Below, piece after piece: positions 1-13,040 of a stretch of 64,000 nt of DNA (positions are counted from its first letter, which is position 1; the number at the start of each line of letters is the position of its first letter). The stretch comes from Gerris lacustris (lineage: Eukaryota > Arthropoda > Insecta > Hemiptera > Gerridae). Made by a program: the position numbers and the translations under genes. Below the pieces are notes generated by a model. That model saw nothing but the letters and a program-made list of their open reading frames with translations, was not told the origin of the DNA and ran no database searches. Location: positions 100,567,511 to 100,631,510 of the forward strand of contig OX578277.1 in NCBI GenBank assembly GCA_951217055.1, in the 5' to 3' direction.

Positions 1-598
1 CACCGGTATTTCGCTCTCATTGTCATTCCCCTCTGTTTTTCAATTTGCCCACTCTGCCAAAAATAAACAATCTTAATCCTGCTTTAAATATGTTATTTTG
101 CTAACATGTTCTAGCTTCACATGTTTAATTTATGTTTTGTTGTCAATAGTTAGTTTGAAATAAAATTAGAAAACAATGTCTTTAGTTTAGAACTAGCATA
201 TTATGTCCTTCTTAATATAATCTTGAATTATTATCATTCTGGAAGCAGTTTCAAGGATCTTGGAATAAATTTGATCAAATACTCTCTTAATGGTTTCAGG
301 TTGCTTTAGAATGATATTGCGTTTAAAGTAATATTTCTTTATCATCGTAGATTGTTTCCTATTAAAGCACCTATAGTTTCTTAAGAGCCAGAATCAAGAT
401 CTGAAGAAATGTAATTCCTCAACGGTCATGAATTTTTTCAATAAGAAATAGATTCATATGTATTATTTCGAGCCCCTTAACCCTGGAATGCAAATGGGAA
501 ATGGATGGCTGGTGTTACTAAACATTTGTCGACTCAGCTAAGATCTTAAAAAAATCATTTTTACTTTTCCTCACTACCTATAGTAGGAAAAGTACTGT

Positions 599-704
599 GT
601 TCAGAATTACAAGTATATTTACTATACTATACCCTGCACAACCTGTTCCCCAATCTGTATATATACCCCAGAAAAAATATATATAATTCAGTTGGCTCCG
701 AACA
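599..704. mobile_element. About 106-bp MITE inside the preceding repeat
   Basis: The block is missing from the paralogue near 31140, which reads straight through. It is bounded by TACTG direct repeats and ends TGTTCAGA / TCCGAACA, an imperfect inverted pair. The exact edge may move by one base because of the shared T. No coding capacity. Confidence 0.65.
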
Positions 705-1393
705 TACTGTTTTCACCAAACATTTATTTTTTTCGAGATTTCAACGGAATTATCTGTTTTGGGTGTTTTTAAGACCTCCTGAGTAGTTTTCAGCATGACG
801 TCTGTATGAATGTATGTATATGTGTTATCATCGTAGCCCCTAAGGTATTTACCCTAGAGAGTTGAAACTTGGCAGAAAAATCAGTCCTAACCTGTAGTGG
901 TGCCGCCCGGAAAATCAACTTTTTCCGCCATCTTGAACCCACTTTGCTGAGTCAGCAAAATTTTTAAAAAGTCGTAATAAATCGGAAATGGTCCTGATCG
1001 AGTTGAAATTTGGCACGAATGTACCTCTCTGTATGACAAACAAGTCCACTAAATTACATTTTGATATTGGCCGCCATTTTGAAGTTATCAATTTTTGAAT
1101 TTTTAAACTTTGACGGTTAATAATACCGAAAGTATAAATAGGTTTTTGACGTATAGCATATCGTTGGAACCGGAAAAAAATTAAGGAACAAATATAAAAA
1201 ACCCCGATGAAATTCCATTAATTAGTTTAAAAGTTATAAGCGAATATAAATATTTATTAGTGCGATAATTTTGATGACGTCAAAGTTTGTTTACATCTGT
1301 CAAAATACTGCCAAACTTCAAATAATTAAATAAAATATACGTATTAAAAATAAGGTTTTTTGAAGAATGATAATAAATCAGTTTGTTCAGAAC

Positions 1394-1432
1394 GGTCACT
1401 CATCCAAGTACTGACCACGTCCAATGCTGCTT
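1394..1432 (-). promoter_or_regulatory. 5S-rRNA-like internal promoter segment, copy 1
   Basis: A 39-nt stretch beginning AAGCAGC and containing TGGTCAGTACTTGGATG, then GTGACC, matches the box A to box C region of 5S rRNA at about four positions in five. The 5' and 3' thirds of 5S are absent, so it is not a 5S gene. Confidence 0.65.
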
Positions 1433-2082
1433 CCTCCTGCTGCTTCGCAGCAGGAGAGGCCACTTTAGTGGCCTCTGAAGTGAGGAAAAGTTCCGAGGTA
1501 CCCTGTACCCGATTTTTTTGGGTTGAAACTACACTTTTACAAACAGAAAACTATTAAGGACTCATTATTTTTTTTTTTTTCAATGAGATATATAAACATT
1601 TGATGAAAAATAAGTTAGTAGGAACATCAGAATACATATGAAATTAAGAATATTAATGCATCAGGCCCCATGCCACAAGGCACAATGCTCCAAGACCCAA
1701 GTTACTGGCCACTGGCCAAAGGCCAATTACCCTGGCCCATTGCCCCTTATCCTAGGTCCATTGCCCCTTAATCTAAGCCCATTGCCCCAGGCCCAGGCCA
1801 TAGGTATATTATGGTATAGCCCCAGGCCCATTCATTACGTATTAATTTCCTAATTACGTTTAATACTAAACATTGGTCTAATCGAAGAAGTAGCTTTGAC
1901 CAGGATTTACAAGAAAAAGAGTTTATGCTCAAAATGACTTCAACGGCTACACTAGCAGGTGTGTTGCCAACCAGTGCAAGCACTACAGATGGATGGGGTA
2001 CCCATCACTTATATACGAGCGCAGAAGGTTAAGGATCAAACAGTGCTCGTCGATTTGACTACCTTTAGCATTCCAGGATTAA

Positions 2083-4977
2083 TATACATACTTAGTTGCG
2101 GCTCCTAGTTTGAGCACATCTAAGTTATGACATTGATTTATCAGGTAAAATAAAATATATAAAAATATTCAATTTTTTTCAAAATGTATAATTCTTATTA
2201 TTTACATTAGCTTCAAGTTAACAAATATACATACGAGATTACAGCAGAGGAATGAAATTAATTCATGCTTCAAAAGTTTTTATTTTAATTACAATAAAAA
2301 GAGATTAATTAATAAGGAAAAAAGGGAACAGTAAAAAGGAATGAATTATTACATAAATAAAAAACAAGAATGTTAATCACAAATAGATAAATATAACTAT
2401 ACATTAAATCAAATCTATTTGCTCGATAAAGTATAACTAAATATTATAGAAAATTAGACAATTACAATGAGAGAAATAATTAATAATATCCATCTGATGG
2501 CTTTCATTGGTCTAATAATTAAATTATTTATATTTATTTGTTTAAATAAAAACATAAAAAAAAACTACCTTAATATGGAGGGCTTTCATTGGTTTAGCTA
2601 ATCCTACAAACATTTTTAAACAGATACGGTGTGAAAAATGGCAAATAGACTTTAATACTTATAAACTCTCCTATAAACTTTCTTCAAAATAAAATTGTGA
2701 TAATTACTATAAAAAAAAAAAAAAAAAAAAAATGTAAAAGTAAATTATAAATGACAAGGATGCCAATAAAACAATATTTTGAGTAAATTATTTGAAACAT
2801 TCAAGAAAAATTATTTGAAGCATTCAAGAAAAATTATTTGAAGCATTCAAGAACATTGACTCGAAGCAACATCATAAAAAAATTAACCGGGTCCGTTTAT
2901 GGCTGATTTTAATTAACAGCACAATGCCCCACAAACCCAAAGAAGCTTTTAAAAGTGATAATGAAAAACATTAAACTTGATATTGTATAAAATGGGTATT
3001 TTGGGGTAAACATGGTATAACATGACACATGAATGGGTATGTGATAAGGGATCATTACATTGACCCCAGTTGTAAAAGCCTATGTGAATCTTTATTTAAG
3101 CATATTATTATTGATCATAAACGAAAGATAAAACTGTGAAGTAAATAAATTTTATAACAAAAATTTAGATTTATAAATTTATACTTTATAATTATTTAAA
3201 AAGATCCTAGTAAAATTTACTTTATATTGTAGATTCTAAGAAATAACAGCCATTACATATTCACTTCATATAATAGCACCATTGCTGTTTTAATTTTATT
3301 CAAAATGTTAATTCGGGACCAGAATTTTAAACTTTCTCTACAAGCCAGTGATAATTTCATTTGTCAAAGGATCTAGAGCTGTTCTTGCTCAAAATTCTTA
3401 TGTGATCTATTACTGCAACTTTTCACGTGACATGAAATCCTAACTATTATAAAAGTATGAGCATACATTAATAAAAATATAATAGACAATGTTAAAATAC
3501 TTTAATAATAGTTTCCAAATTCGAGGCCGTATAAAATCTCAGAGCGATTAAATCCATTTTTGACGATACTTGTTTCTGTATATTTTAATTGAAGAAATAA
3601 TCATTATTTTTTAGTTATTCGTTAAAAAATATCATAGCATTATTTTTTTTTACTACAAAAATATTATTCATAAAACTTTTTTACAAAAGGATTTATTCAT
3701 TTGAAAAAAAAAATTATGTATAAGGAACCATTAATTTTCTCAAACATAATCCCATTGGCTTCTAAATGCATAGAAAGATTAAATTAATGTTATATTAAAA
3801 TCCATATTTATTTTAATTTAAAGAAATTTCTATAAAATAATAAAAATTTTAAATATACAATAGAATAACATCTTTGGGCCCAATATAAATCTCAATTATT
3901 TAATATTTTCTTTGAAAATAAAGTTTAATAGCATTTTTTAAAAAACAATTACTACAATTGTAGTAAGCATAAATTAAATAAATATTTATTACTTTTTTTT
4001 TTAGAGAGAATTTTATAGTTAGATATTACATCTACACATAATGTAACAGAAATTAAAATAATAATAATAATAATAGCACCCAAATTTTAAGGCTGACATT
4101 TCCAAAATATCATTTACATGCAGGCAGTTCTCTGAGCTACTTTTTTTTAAGATAATAGGAAGACAAACATGCGTAGAAAATTGTTACAAATTGCTTTAAA
4201 AAAATGAAAAAATTATTTTATAAGTAATCACGAATGAATTAAAATTGACATAAAAATAAAAATATCACTCCAAAACAACCATTATTTTATGGCCATAATG
4301 CAGATATAATTTATTAAAGATAATAATAATAAGGTAATAGTAGATAACTTGATAATTATAAATATTACAAGTGTAGTTTTACTTCATGCACTTCCATTTA
4401 CCAATCCACCAAAATGCATTCTAATTTATTACTAACTCAAATAAATTTTAGTAATTCATAACATAAATTTTCATTTTTAAAATATTTCTATTTTTTTTTT
4501 AATATAAATATTTCAAAAATGATCTAAACTCTAAAGTACATTGTGTGAATGGCATTTTTATGAAATAGTTCACAGTAGATAAGTCCTTATCTAATTTAAA
4601 ATTTATTTATTGCAATATGAACAATCTGTAAAATTTAATTTGGGTAACAATTACTTTAATACAATGGATTATCAATGAAATTACCAATTAAACATACAAC
4701 CTATAAAAAAGAATTTTTATTTAGAATAAAATAAAGTAAGTTTTTTCTGGGAATCTAAGATTTGTTCAGCAAATTTTCATTACAGATTAGATGCAAAATA
4801 ATATATAATATTACTTATATTAAACTAAATAATTTGAAATAACAGAACACTGTTCATAACGTACATTATTCAATTAAAAAAATAGATAAGGTTCTTATCA
4901 ACTCTGAAGATTCATATATTAAATATGTAATCAATTTAATTTATTTCAATATCAGGTTAAAATATATAATTCAATTA
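2083..4977. other. AT-rich intergenic DNA, no gene seen
   Basis: No open frame of note. Contents: poly(A) at 2710-2731, a triple 27-bp repeat (ATTATTTGAAGCATTCAAGA unit) at about 2785-2866, and scattered A/T runs. Confidence 0.7.
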
Positions 4978-5152
4978 CAGTGGAACCCATGATAAGTCGA
5001 ACATTTGATATCTCAAAATTCTCTGTAAGTTGAAGTGACTTCTATTTCCCTTGCTAATTTGAGATTAATAATCTAAACTTGATAACTCGAAAGGTACATA
5101 GCTCAAAGTAAATTCATGTTCCCTTAATTTTCGAGTAATTAAAGTTCCACTA
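4978..5152. mobile_element. Pogo/Tigger-like MITE
   Basis: Ends CAGTGGAACCC and GTTCCACTA are inverted and flanked by TA. The interior carries 'AAnTCGAA' and 'CTTGATAACTCGAA' motifs usual at the ends of pogo-like elements. A relative lies at 18657-19017. Confidence 0.6.
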
Positions 5153-5459
5153 TATTTTATACTTATGTAGCAACCATATTAATTCTATGATATAATAATA
5201 AATGAAAATGAGTTTAAAGTATTAAAAATTAATTATTAATTAATGATTTTTTTGTTTTTAATTATTATTATTATCAAATAGATTTATGGATTGGTAATAT
5301 ACTGTAGTTAGTTATAATAATGTAATTGATAGAATGTGACATAATAGAATTGTACCAATAATAGCTTTACCAGTTCACTTGACATGCATTTATATTGCAA
5401 AATCTTATAGGAATTAATTAATTATATCTCATCCAAATAAAAACAAATTGTACGAGATA

Positions 5460-6026
5460 TATCCACAAAGTAAGTTCTGTTTCTATTTCTATCTGCGGCA
5501 GCGCTGCGATCCCAGTTCTGAGCATGCGTGGCAGTTACTCTGACTCAAGGAGAAGAAATGTACGCCATTTTCAGATCGCTGCTGCAGATCAGTGCTTCTT
5601 TATGTCAGCCTTAATTGAAAATGCCGAAGCTTGTGAAATCAGATCTGTAAATCGTGATCTGTGCAAACGTGACAAAAAACTCCTATAGGAATTTGACTGG
5701 GACGTGTTTCATCATCCTCCGTAAAGCCCGGACCTCGCTCCTAGCAACTTTCACCTCTTCTTACAGCTAAAATCTTTCCTTGGTGGTCAACACTTCAACG
5801 ATGATGATGATCTGAAAGAACACATTACCACATGGTTGAAAACACAGATGGCAACCTTCTATGAAGAAGGCATACAAAAACTTGTGCCACGCTATGACAA
5901 ATGCCTACACAATTTTGAAAGCTATGTAGAAAAGTAGTTTGAAAGTTGTAGATTTTCAATAAATATTTTTTTCCGTATCTGTACATGTTTTTTTTCTATG
6001 ACCAAACGGAACTTACTTTGTGGATA
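5460..6026 (+). mobile_element. Mariner element, internally deleted
   Basis: Terminal inverted repeats of about 23 bp (TATCCACAAAGTAAGTTC at the left and its complement at the right, one mismatch soon after) with TA on both outer sides (5458-5459, 6027-6028). Total 567 bp against about 1.3 kb for a full mariner, so most of the transposase is missing. Confidence 0.88.
5602..5937 (+). pseudogene. Mariner transposase remnant
   Basis: The N-terminus survives as MSALIENAEACEIRSVNR from ATG at 5602. After a deletion junction near 5655-5688, the last 83 codons follow: EFDWDVFHHPP, a stop where the family has Tyr, SPDLAPSNFHLF, LGGQHFNDDDDLKEHI and ATFYEEGIQKLVPRYDKCL, ending TAG at 5935-5937. The HPPYSPDLAP block with its last Asp is the end of the catalytic core. 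The first two catalytic aspartates are lost, so the gene is dead. Confidence 0.88.
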
Positions 6027-6028
6027 TA

Positions 6029-8233
6029 CTTCATACTATTACAAATTGTATTGTTATTTATTTATTTTTAAAAAAAAAATCAATAAAATCCATGTTTAGT
6101 AATTTCAGAATATTGCCATTGATCTATTCTTGAAAGAACGGATTGCTATTTTTTATTCTTAGATATTTATGTACAATGGGTCAATGGTCCCATTGTATGG
6201 GTCCATTGATCATACATGGAGAAAAAACACTATTGGTCATTCTTAGATAATGAAATGTCAATGGTAAATTCTAAACTACACACTGCCATACTTCATTCTT
6301 AGATACCATATATACACTACTATTGGACAATATGTCATCACATAACAAAAATATATATTATATTTTATTTAGCAATACAGATTCCCATATTCTTAAATAA
6401 GGATAAGCTTCAATGTTGTAAAATAATATTTTATATATTAAAAATAAAAAAAAAAAAAGTATTTAATTTGTTTACAATATACCACCATATTTATTATATC
6501 AATAGTTAGTTTGTTTTTTATTTTATTATTTTAAACTGGTAAACATAAGTTCAGAGCCTCTTTTTTTAAAAAAAGAATTAAAATTAAAAAAAAAAAGTTT
6601 AAAATAACAAATATATATACCATGTTAATAATATTTATAATATATTAGAAAAATATAAATATTTTTGTTTTTTACAAGTAAACTAAAACAATAAAATAAT
6701 TTATTTACATTTTCAATTAAAAAGGTAAGCCGTAGAAAAAAATATACATAATACATAGTGATAAAAAATTTGACAATGTTCAGTCAATTTTTTATTTCAT
6801 TTCTTTTTTTTTTTTTACCAGATCCTCAAGATTTTTAATTGTAGAGTTTATAAAATATATTAAAATAATTAGAAAAGAAAAAGGAAGAGTGAGGATTAAT
6901 TAAGAATTTTAAAACATTAACCAGTTATTTTGTTTCGTAAAGTTTGATATTTTATATTTTATTAACTTATTATTTATTATTATTACATTAGAATAATATT
7001 GAGTATATTAAATATTTATGGAACCGATTCTTTGATGTTCTAACTATATTTTTTTAACGTAAATACAGGGTATTCCTCGTACCGGAACATAGTAATATAC
7101 TTGTAAACGATACCAGGAACAATTTTATAACTGTTAATAGACAATAAAAGCAGAAACCCTGATCATCTGATCAATTTAGAAATCTGAACAGGATTTGGTC
7201 CCAATTAGTTCGGATTTTCAGGGCTCTACTATATTTATAAGAGATTGTAGTTATTTTTTGAAGCCCTGATCAACACCTTAATGTGATCTGATCATCAGAG
7301 TAAACCGAATCCAGAAGTAGTGATTCAATAAGAGTGATTTCAGATAAGTGCTATAACCACTGTGTTTTACTAATCACCTGAATTTATTTAAAGGTAATAA
7401 GGTGAAATGTACAATTATAATTGTCAGAATATGTTCCTTTAAATTAAGTGGTGTATTTTCATATTGTAAGTGGATTGTTTGTTTAGTTCACTTTATAAGT
7501 TAAACTGATAAGTACAAATCATTGGAGCCATACATTTTGCCTGAGACTGCAGTAGATTAATTTGATCTATTGATAACACAAATACTTCTATTTAATTTTT
7601 CATTTAAAAGATATTAAAAGTGTTAAGTAGGATAAGGAAGATATAATATGCCAGCTTTAATAAATTAATTTTTAAAAGGGAAAAAATTATGTATTACAAA
7701 ACTTAAAGGTACCTCGTTACAAAAAAATCTTTAGCTAAGTTCAGTATCACGAAAATTTCAGTTTTTAACATCGAAATACACAACCCTGTAGATGGCTCCA
7801 ATAGTTACGAGACAAAAAATAAGAGAAATGGAAATATTTATATTTTATTGTTGAACCTAAATTGTTGATTACTTAAGGTGAAATGGGTGCAGACAAAAAT
7901 AAAAATTTAATAAAAAAATACGCCCGATGAAATGTGATCACAAATAAATTTAACGCTATAAACAATGTTAAAATCACACAAATGATGAAAATGACACACA
8001 TGTGAAAAAGTACAAATGTGGTGAGCTTAATTTATTATCAAATAATATCGTCTCAAAATTGAGAAAGAACAATTTAATTAATAATTGTTAATTATTTACT
8101 TGACAATATCGTTAAATAGTAAACACAATTTTGGATTCAATTAAAAAATAAAATAACAGGAGAGAAAAAAAACAGTATTGCTTTAATTTTATGACATACA
8201 TAATCTAGAATTAGACAGTAAAGTAAAAAAGTC
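6029..8233. other. AT-rich intergenic DNA, no gene seen
   Basis: No exon recognised. Short local repeats of ATTCTTAGATA type occur at about 6160-6310. Around 7190-7240 there is one pogo-like end (ATTTTCAGGGCTCTACTATA) without a clear partner. Confidence 0.65.
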
Positions 8234-8933
8234 CAGTCATGCACCATGACTTAATGAGCGAATTTTCAAAGAAATCTCCGTATTATTGGCTTATGATAAT
8301 ATAGGAAAATTTTGGTTTAGAATTTGCATGGGTGAAAAAAAAATTTGGTACACAGGGGTACGAGGTACAAAAGTTAAAATAGTATTTACCCTTCAAGATG
8401 CATGTCGTTGGAAAGCTCTTTACGAGTACAGTAATTGTTGTTATGTACACTTTTATCATATTTTCATATAAAAGGGGGTTAAAATATAAAAAACACGTTT
8501 TTATGCTATTTTTGACCCTAAATTGTTAAAATTTGACCCTTAAATGAACTCCGAAAATTTTGGCTAACGAACTCATCCTTTCTTTTGATATTATTGACAT
8601 TTTAAAATTTGTTTGAAATTTTCAAGTGCATCCTAAGGGGAGATATCGTCTGGAGTGACACATATATACATACATATATACATACATATATACATACATA
8701 TATACATACATATATACATACATATATACATACATATATACATACATATATACATACATATATACATACATATATACATACATATATACATACATACATA
8801 AAAAAAAGTGTTAAATTTTAGGAATCGATTCAGAATGTTCTAAAACGGATTTCCATGGAAAAAATTTTCAAAAATTTGCATTACAAAAATTTTGAAGCCA
8901 TTGCAATAGCGTAATTTTCTTTGAAAATTCGCT
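8234..8933 (-). mobile_element. Helentron-like repeat with microsatellite core, copy 1
   Basis: Subterminal inverted repeats AGCGAATTTTCAAAGAAA (8257-8274, and its complement at 8916-8933), a central 12-bp microsatellite, and outside one arm a hairpin GTCATG-cac-CATGAC-like (8236-8250). The same layout occurs at 48301-50124. No coding frame; the long TYIH/VCIY reading frames here come only from the microsatellite. Confidence 0.65.
8661..8800. repeat. (TATACATACATA)n microsatellite
   Basis: About eleven 12-bp units, nearly pure, inside the repeat at 8234-8933. Confidence 0.95.
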
Positions 8934-10590
8934 AAAAGAGATAGTATAGATATGAAAGAAAACAAACAAAAAAATAAAGAAAAATAGAGTTAAATTCATG
9001 TAATAAAATCTACCATCTCTATTAAGGTCCATGTTCAGGAGAAGTGGTTAACCCACTTAAGGGCCTTACCACCACTTACCATATTGAACAGCACTAGAAC
9101 TGTTGTTTGCTAGTAAATGCATATTATAAAAAAAAAAGGATAAACGCTTATATCAAATAAATGCGGAATCTGAGGTTACTCATTTAAAGCGCAGCAAATA
9201 TATTAATCAATTAAGGGGAAAAATAGAGTTTTATCATAACATAAAACTGAAGTGGATCATAGAATTATTTTTCAAACTAAAAGATAACATAATATTGTTT
9301 ATTAAATTGATTTTAAATGAATATTTAACAATCGTTATTTATTTAATAATGTACTTTTGATAACACAATAAAATGTAAATTTTAAAATACAATTGACCTT
9401 ACTTTGCCGCAGGTGGAGAAGGGATAAAAAAAAATAAAATAAAATAAATTGGGTTTAAAAAAAAGCTATTTGTTAAAATAGTTCAGAAAATATATTATTA
9501 TATTATTTATAGACGCTCACATATGCTTTATAGATCTGGAGAAGGACTTTGATTCTGGATAATATAATTTTTCTTTTATATTAATATTCATTTAAATATA
9601 GAAATTAAATTAAAATAAAACAAACTTAATAAACAAATGAAAGATTAGTCAAGAGTACAAAAATAAACTTTGTAACAAGATAAAATATTGGCAGGATTTT
9701 TTTTTTTTTTTAATAAGTACAAATTATAGCTAGCTTTTTAAGAATGAGAAGTATAAAATAGATAATTCGGAAGAACTCACTAAAAATATTTTGAATATAG
9801 TAACAAAGTACCATTGAACAAATAAGTATTTAAATAGTATAAGAAAAATCTAACTATTTATATTTAAAGTTAGAAAAAGAAATAACTAATAAAAGCATAA
9901 GTTTTAATAGAGTTATATAGAAATATGAAAAGAAAACATATATTATTTTACTTGAGAATCCAGTTCAAACCTGTATTTATTTTAAATAAAATATTAAAAT
10001 CAAGAAAAAAATAAACTAAAGACAATTTTTTATTACAATTAAATTCATAATTTTATACACAATTAATTTTTGTTAATATACAGACATATTAATTCTTTTT
10101 TTTTTAATACAAATAAAATAATAATAAAATATAAAATACACAAAATAATAATATATTACTATATTAATAATTTAAATTGATAGATTATTTAAAAGAAAAC
10201 ATTGTCAATAATATTTAACAAAAAAAAAGGAAAGAAATTATAAACATATATTATTAAATAAATTAATTTTATTTGAAGCAGATCTTTTTTTTTTAATATT
10301 CTTTTTAAATATGTACAAATGAACACAACTTATTATATTAATTTAATAAAAAAAAAAAGTTATAATTACTTTAAATAATAATAAAATGTAATAAAGTATA
10401 TTTCAAAATAAGATAAGTTTAAACGAGGAAGAATTTAGAGATATTAAATAAAAATAATTAAGACATTAAATAAGTTATTAGTACTGGGAAATAAGTTAAG
10501 GTTTGGTTTAAATAAAATTGAGTAATTGGGTATTAAATAATATATTTTATATGCAGGAGGGCTCATTGGAAGTAGAGTGAACAAAATATA
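8934..10590. other. AT-rich intergenic DNA, no gene seen
   Basis: No exon, RNA gene or clear repeat beyond homopolymer runs was found. Confidence 0.65.
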
Positions 10591-11430
10591 GGGTAGATGG
10601 GGGTAAAGGTCCGCATGGGGTAAATGTCCGCACTGTTTTAAAAATGGGAGGGAAAGTACTTTTTGAAGTGGGACAGACAACACTCATTCCTTACGTTGAG
10701 GCTTTGCTCCTGTAAGGTTATCTTGATTTCGTTTGTACTATTGCCAAGAAACATGAGGTAAGTTTATTTTTTTTATGTTTCAATCTAACTTTAATAGAAT
10801 TTTGGCAGTTAATTATTAATTATTATAAATCAATATTTGTATTTTTGATAAAGTTGTACCAAAATGGTGCTAAATTAGTGTCAAAATAAACCCTTGATTT
10901 ACCTTCATATGTAGTTACCTTCGATAGGTTACTGTATTTATATGACTTGACAAAATGGGGCAAAGATCCACGCACTGAATGGGGCAAAGATCCGCACACT
11001 GAATGGGGAAAAGAAACTAGTTTTTAATTTTCAGAGTGTACAAGAGAAAGAAAGATTGTTCGCGCCCTTTAACCTAGCATATCCTGGATGAAAAGAAAGG
11101 ATTAATTAGAAGGGTTTTTTTCTCCATCTACGATACTTTATATTGTACCTTTATTTGTTTTCTTTATCGTTCAATACACATGTTCTTTTATGAAGTATTT
11201 TACTTTCTTGAATTATTAATTAATTAAAACTATTAAGAAATGGGGTAAACATATGAAAATTATAATTTTGGTAAAATGCTGCCCCAAAAATGTTGAGAAA
11301 TGTTTGGAGCTATGAGAGATGGGAGAATTGTAGGCCAAAATTCACAGGTAATTAAGAAATTATTAAAAGGAAGGAAATGCTCAAAATTAGCCCTAAACCA
11401 AAAAGGGCGGACCAGTGCCCCTACCTACCC
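10591..11430. mobile_element. Possible degraded DNA transposon with GGGTAG ends
   Basis: Outer ends GGGTAGATGGGG and CCCCTACCTACCC are an imperfect inverted pair flanked by TATA. The interior has repeated 'GGGGCAAAGATCCGCAC' / 'GGGGTAAATGTCCGCAC' motifs (10608-10635, 10955-11010) and a complementary GGGCGGACC near 11405. No transposase frame. Confidence 0.45.
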
Positions 11431-12209
11431 TATATATCCTGATTGAGGGGAATCGCTTAAGCAAATTGATTTAACTAATAGATTTTGTTAAAAATTTAGA
11501 TGATTTGGTTACCTTTTGCAAGAAATAAACGATTCTTTCAATTGCATTATTATGGTTCATATAGCCCATTATGTTACTTCTAGAATGATAGCGAACAGCT
11601 CCTAGATTTATAAGAAATTGATCTAATCAAAGACAGATAAAATAATGAAGAAAAAAGAAGTATCTCTGTAAATTCCTGAGATTCAATAAACTATATTAAA
11701 CAAGTGGATTTCTTAAAATAGATCTAAAAATCGTAAATATGAAAACAAGCAGTGTGATAAAGACATAGATGAAACAGTTCTGCAATGAAAATCTTCGTCT
11801 TACAGCAAAACTAATTTTTTCTCATGGAAAAAAAAAAAAATATACCAAAATGAAATTTTCTTTATGGAACCATCAATTTCAATGTATGGAGGTCTGACTG
11901 TATTTAAAAGAATGATGTCCTCAATGTGATATGTAAAAAAATGTTATTTGTTAGTGCAGTTGTATATCATTAAACTATAGAGCATGGTCACCAAACCTTA
12001 TTCAACCTAAACATCCAAAAAAAAAACCAATTGGCTAATAGCTAATGCAACTTAATAGCCTATTATTCAACCTTATTATATCTCATAAGACCATAAATAA
12101 ACAATTAAATATCTTAAAAATTTAATAAGACCTAAAATCTTCCATAATAAAAAAGTAAATAAAAATAAAATATCATGATCTATAATAATAAAATAATAAT
12201 AATAATAAT

Positions 12210-12245
<36 letters not shown>

Positions 12246-12940
12246 CTCATAAAAAAAAATAATTTAAATAAAATGGTAAAAATAAAGAGTAATAGTAAGA
12301 AAAAACAATATATTATTACCTTTTTTTAAAAAATAAAAATTCATACTCCACAATAAAAAGAGATTTGGACAAGCGTGTAATATATATTATATATGTATAA
12401 ATATATATCAATTAATTTTTTAAACCAAGTCAACAATTTTAGGGCATATTTAAAAGGATTAATTTAAAAATTAAAATAAAATATCTAAAATTAACTAAAA
12501 AAACAAAAAAAAAACAAAAAAAAAAAAAAATAGAATTGTAATAAGAGGAAAGATTTTTAGGTAGAAGCATTTAAAAATTAATTACCTATATTATATAATA
12601 CATGGGTTAAATTGTGATTAAAATTAAATAAATATATTTTGATTTATAAGTTAGTTTTGTTAAAACAACAATTATGATTCACTAGACTAGTTTCATAATA
12701 CTTTAACAAAATTTCCCATCAGTTCAGTGATGGTTTCTTGCTAAAAGAGGTCTATTCAAATAAACCAATAACTGTTAGTTAACAATATAAACTATTAATT
12801 GAGCTTGAAGTTTTTTTTAATAAGAAAAAAAAAAATATGTAATTAAAAAAAAGTAAACTCGGTAACTTTAGGCTGCTTTTACACAAAAAATTACGAGGGC
12901 ACAACTAAGAGATAGCATAGTTTTGTTCATACTAGGTATA

Positions 12941-13040
12941 ATGAGAGAGTATGTGCAAGTGTATTAAGAACACGAATTCTCTCATGAGAGAGTTTGTGCA
13001 AGTGTATTAAGAGCACAAACTCTCTCATAAGAGAGTTTGT
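12941..13040. repeat. Two tandem 43-bp hairpin units
   Basis: Each unit pairs GAGAGTTTGTGC with GCACAAACTCTC around AAGTGTATTAAGA, so the units can fold singly or with each other. A third unit starts and breaks off near 13040. Confidence 0.7.

Larger units (their letters stand above)
563..1511 (-). mobile_element. Helentron-like repeat with 5S-like segment, copy 1
   Basis: Read on the minus strand it starts CGGGTACAGGG, has a subterminal ACTTTTCCTCACT inverted repeat (1491-1479), two strong hairpins (1475-1456, 1456-1434), a 5S-rRNA-like piece (1432-1394), a long body with a short TGTA-type microsatellite near 812, and ends in a hairpin (593-563) whose last arm is AGTGAGGAAAAGT. It is inserted in the piggyBac-like element; ATTTTT flanks both sides (557-562, 1512-1517). 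It matches 30332-31167 on the other strand. Confidence 0.7.
481..2078. mobile_element. PiggyBac-like non-autonomous element, interrupted
   Basis: Ends CCCTGGAATGC and GCATTCCAGGA are inverted repeats flanked by TTAA at 477-480 and 2079-2082, the target site of piggyBac elements. The interior matches the uninterrupted copy at 22620-23278, including a run of CCCAGGCCCATTGCC-type short repeats. The element is split at about 562 by a second repeat (563-1511). No transposase frame is present. Confidence 0.75.

Noticed and set aside
1394..1432. A functional 5S rRNA gene
   Set aside because: Only the internal control region is similar; the flanking 5S sequence and ends are absent.
8602..8821. Open frames of repeated TYIH or VCIY across the microsatellite
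   Set aside because: They arise solely from the 12-bp TATACATACATA repeat on both strands.
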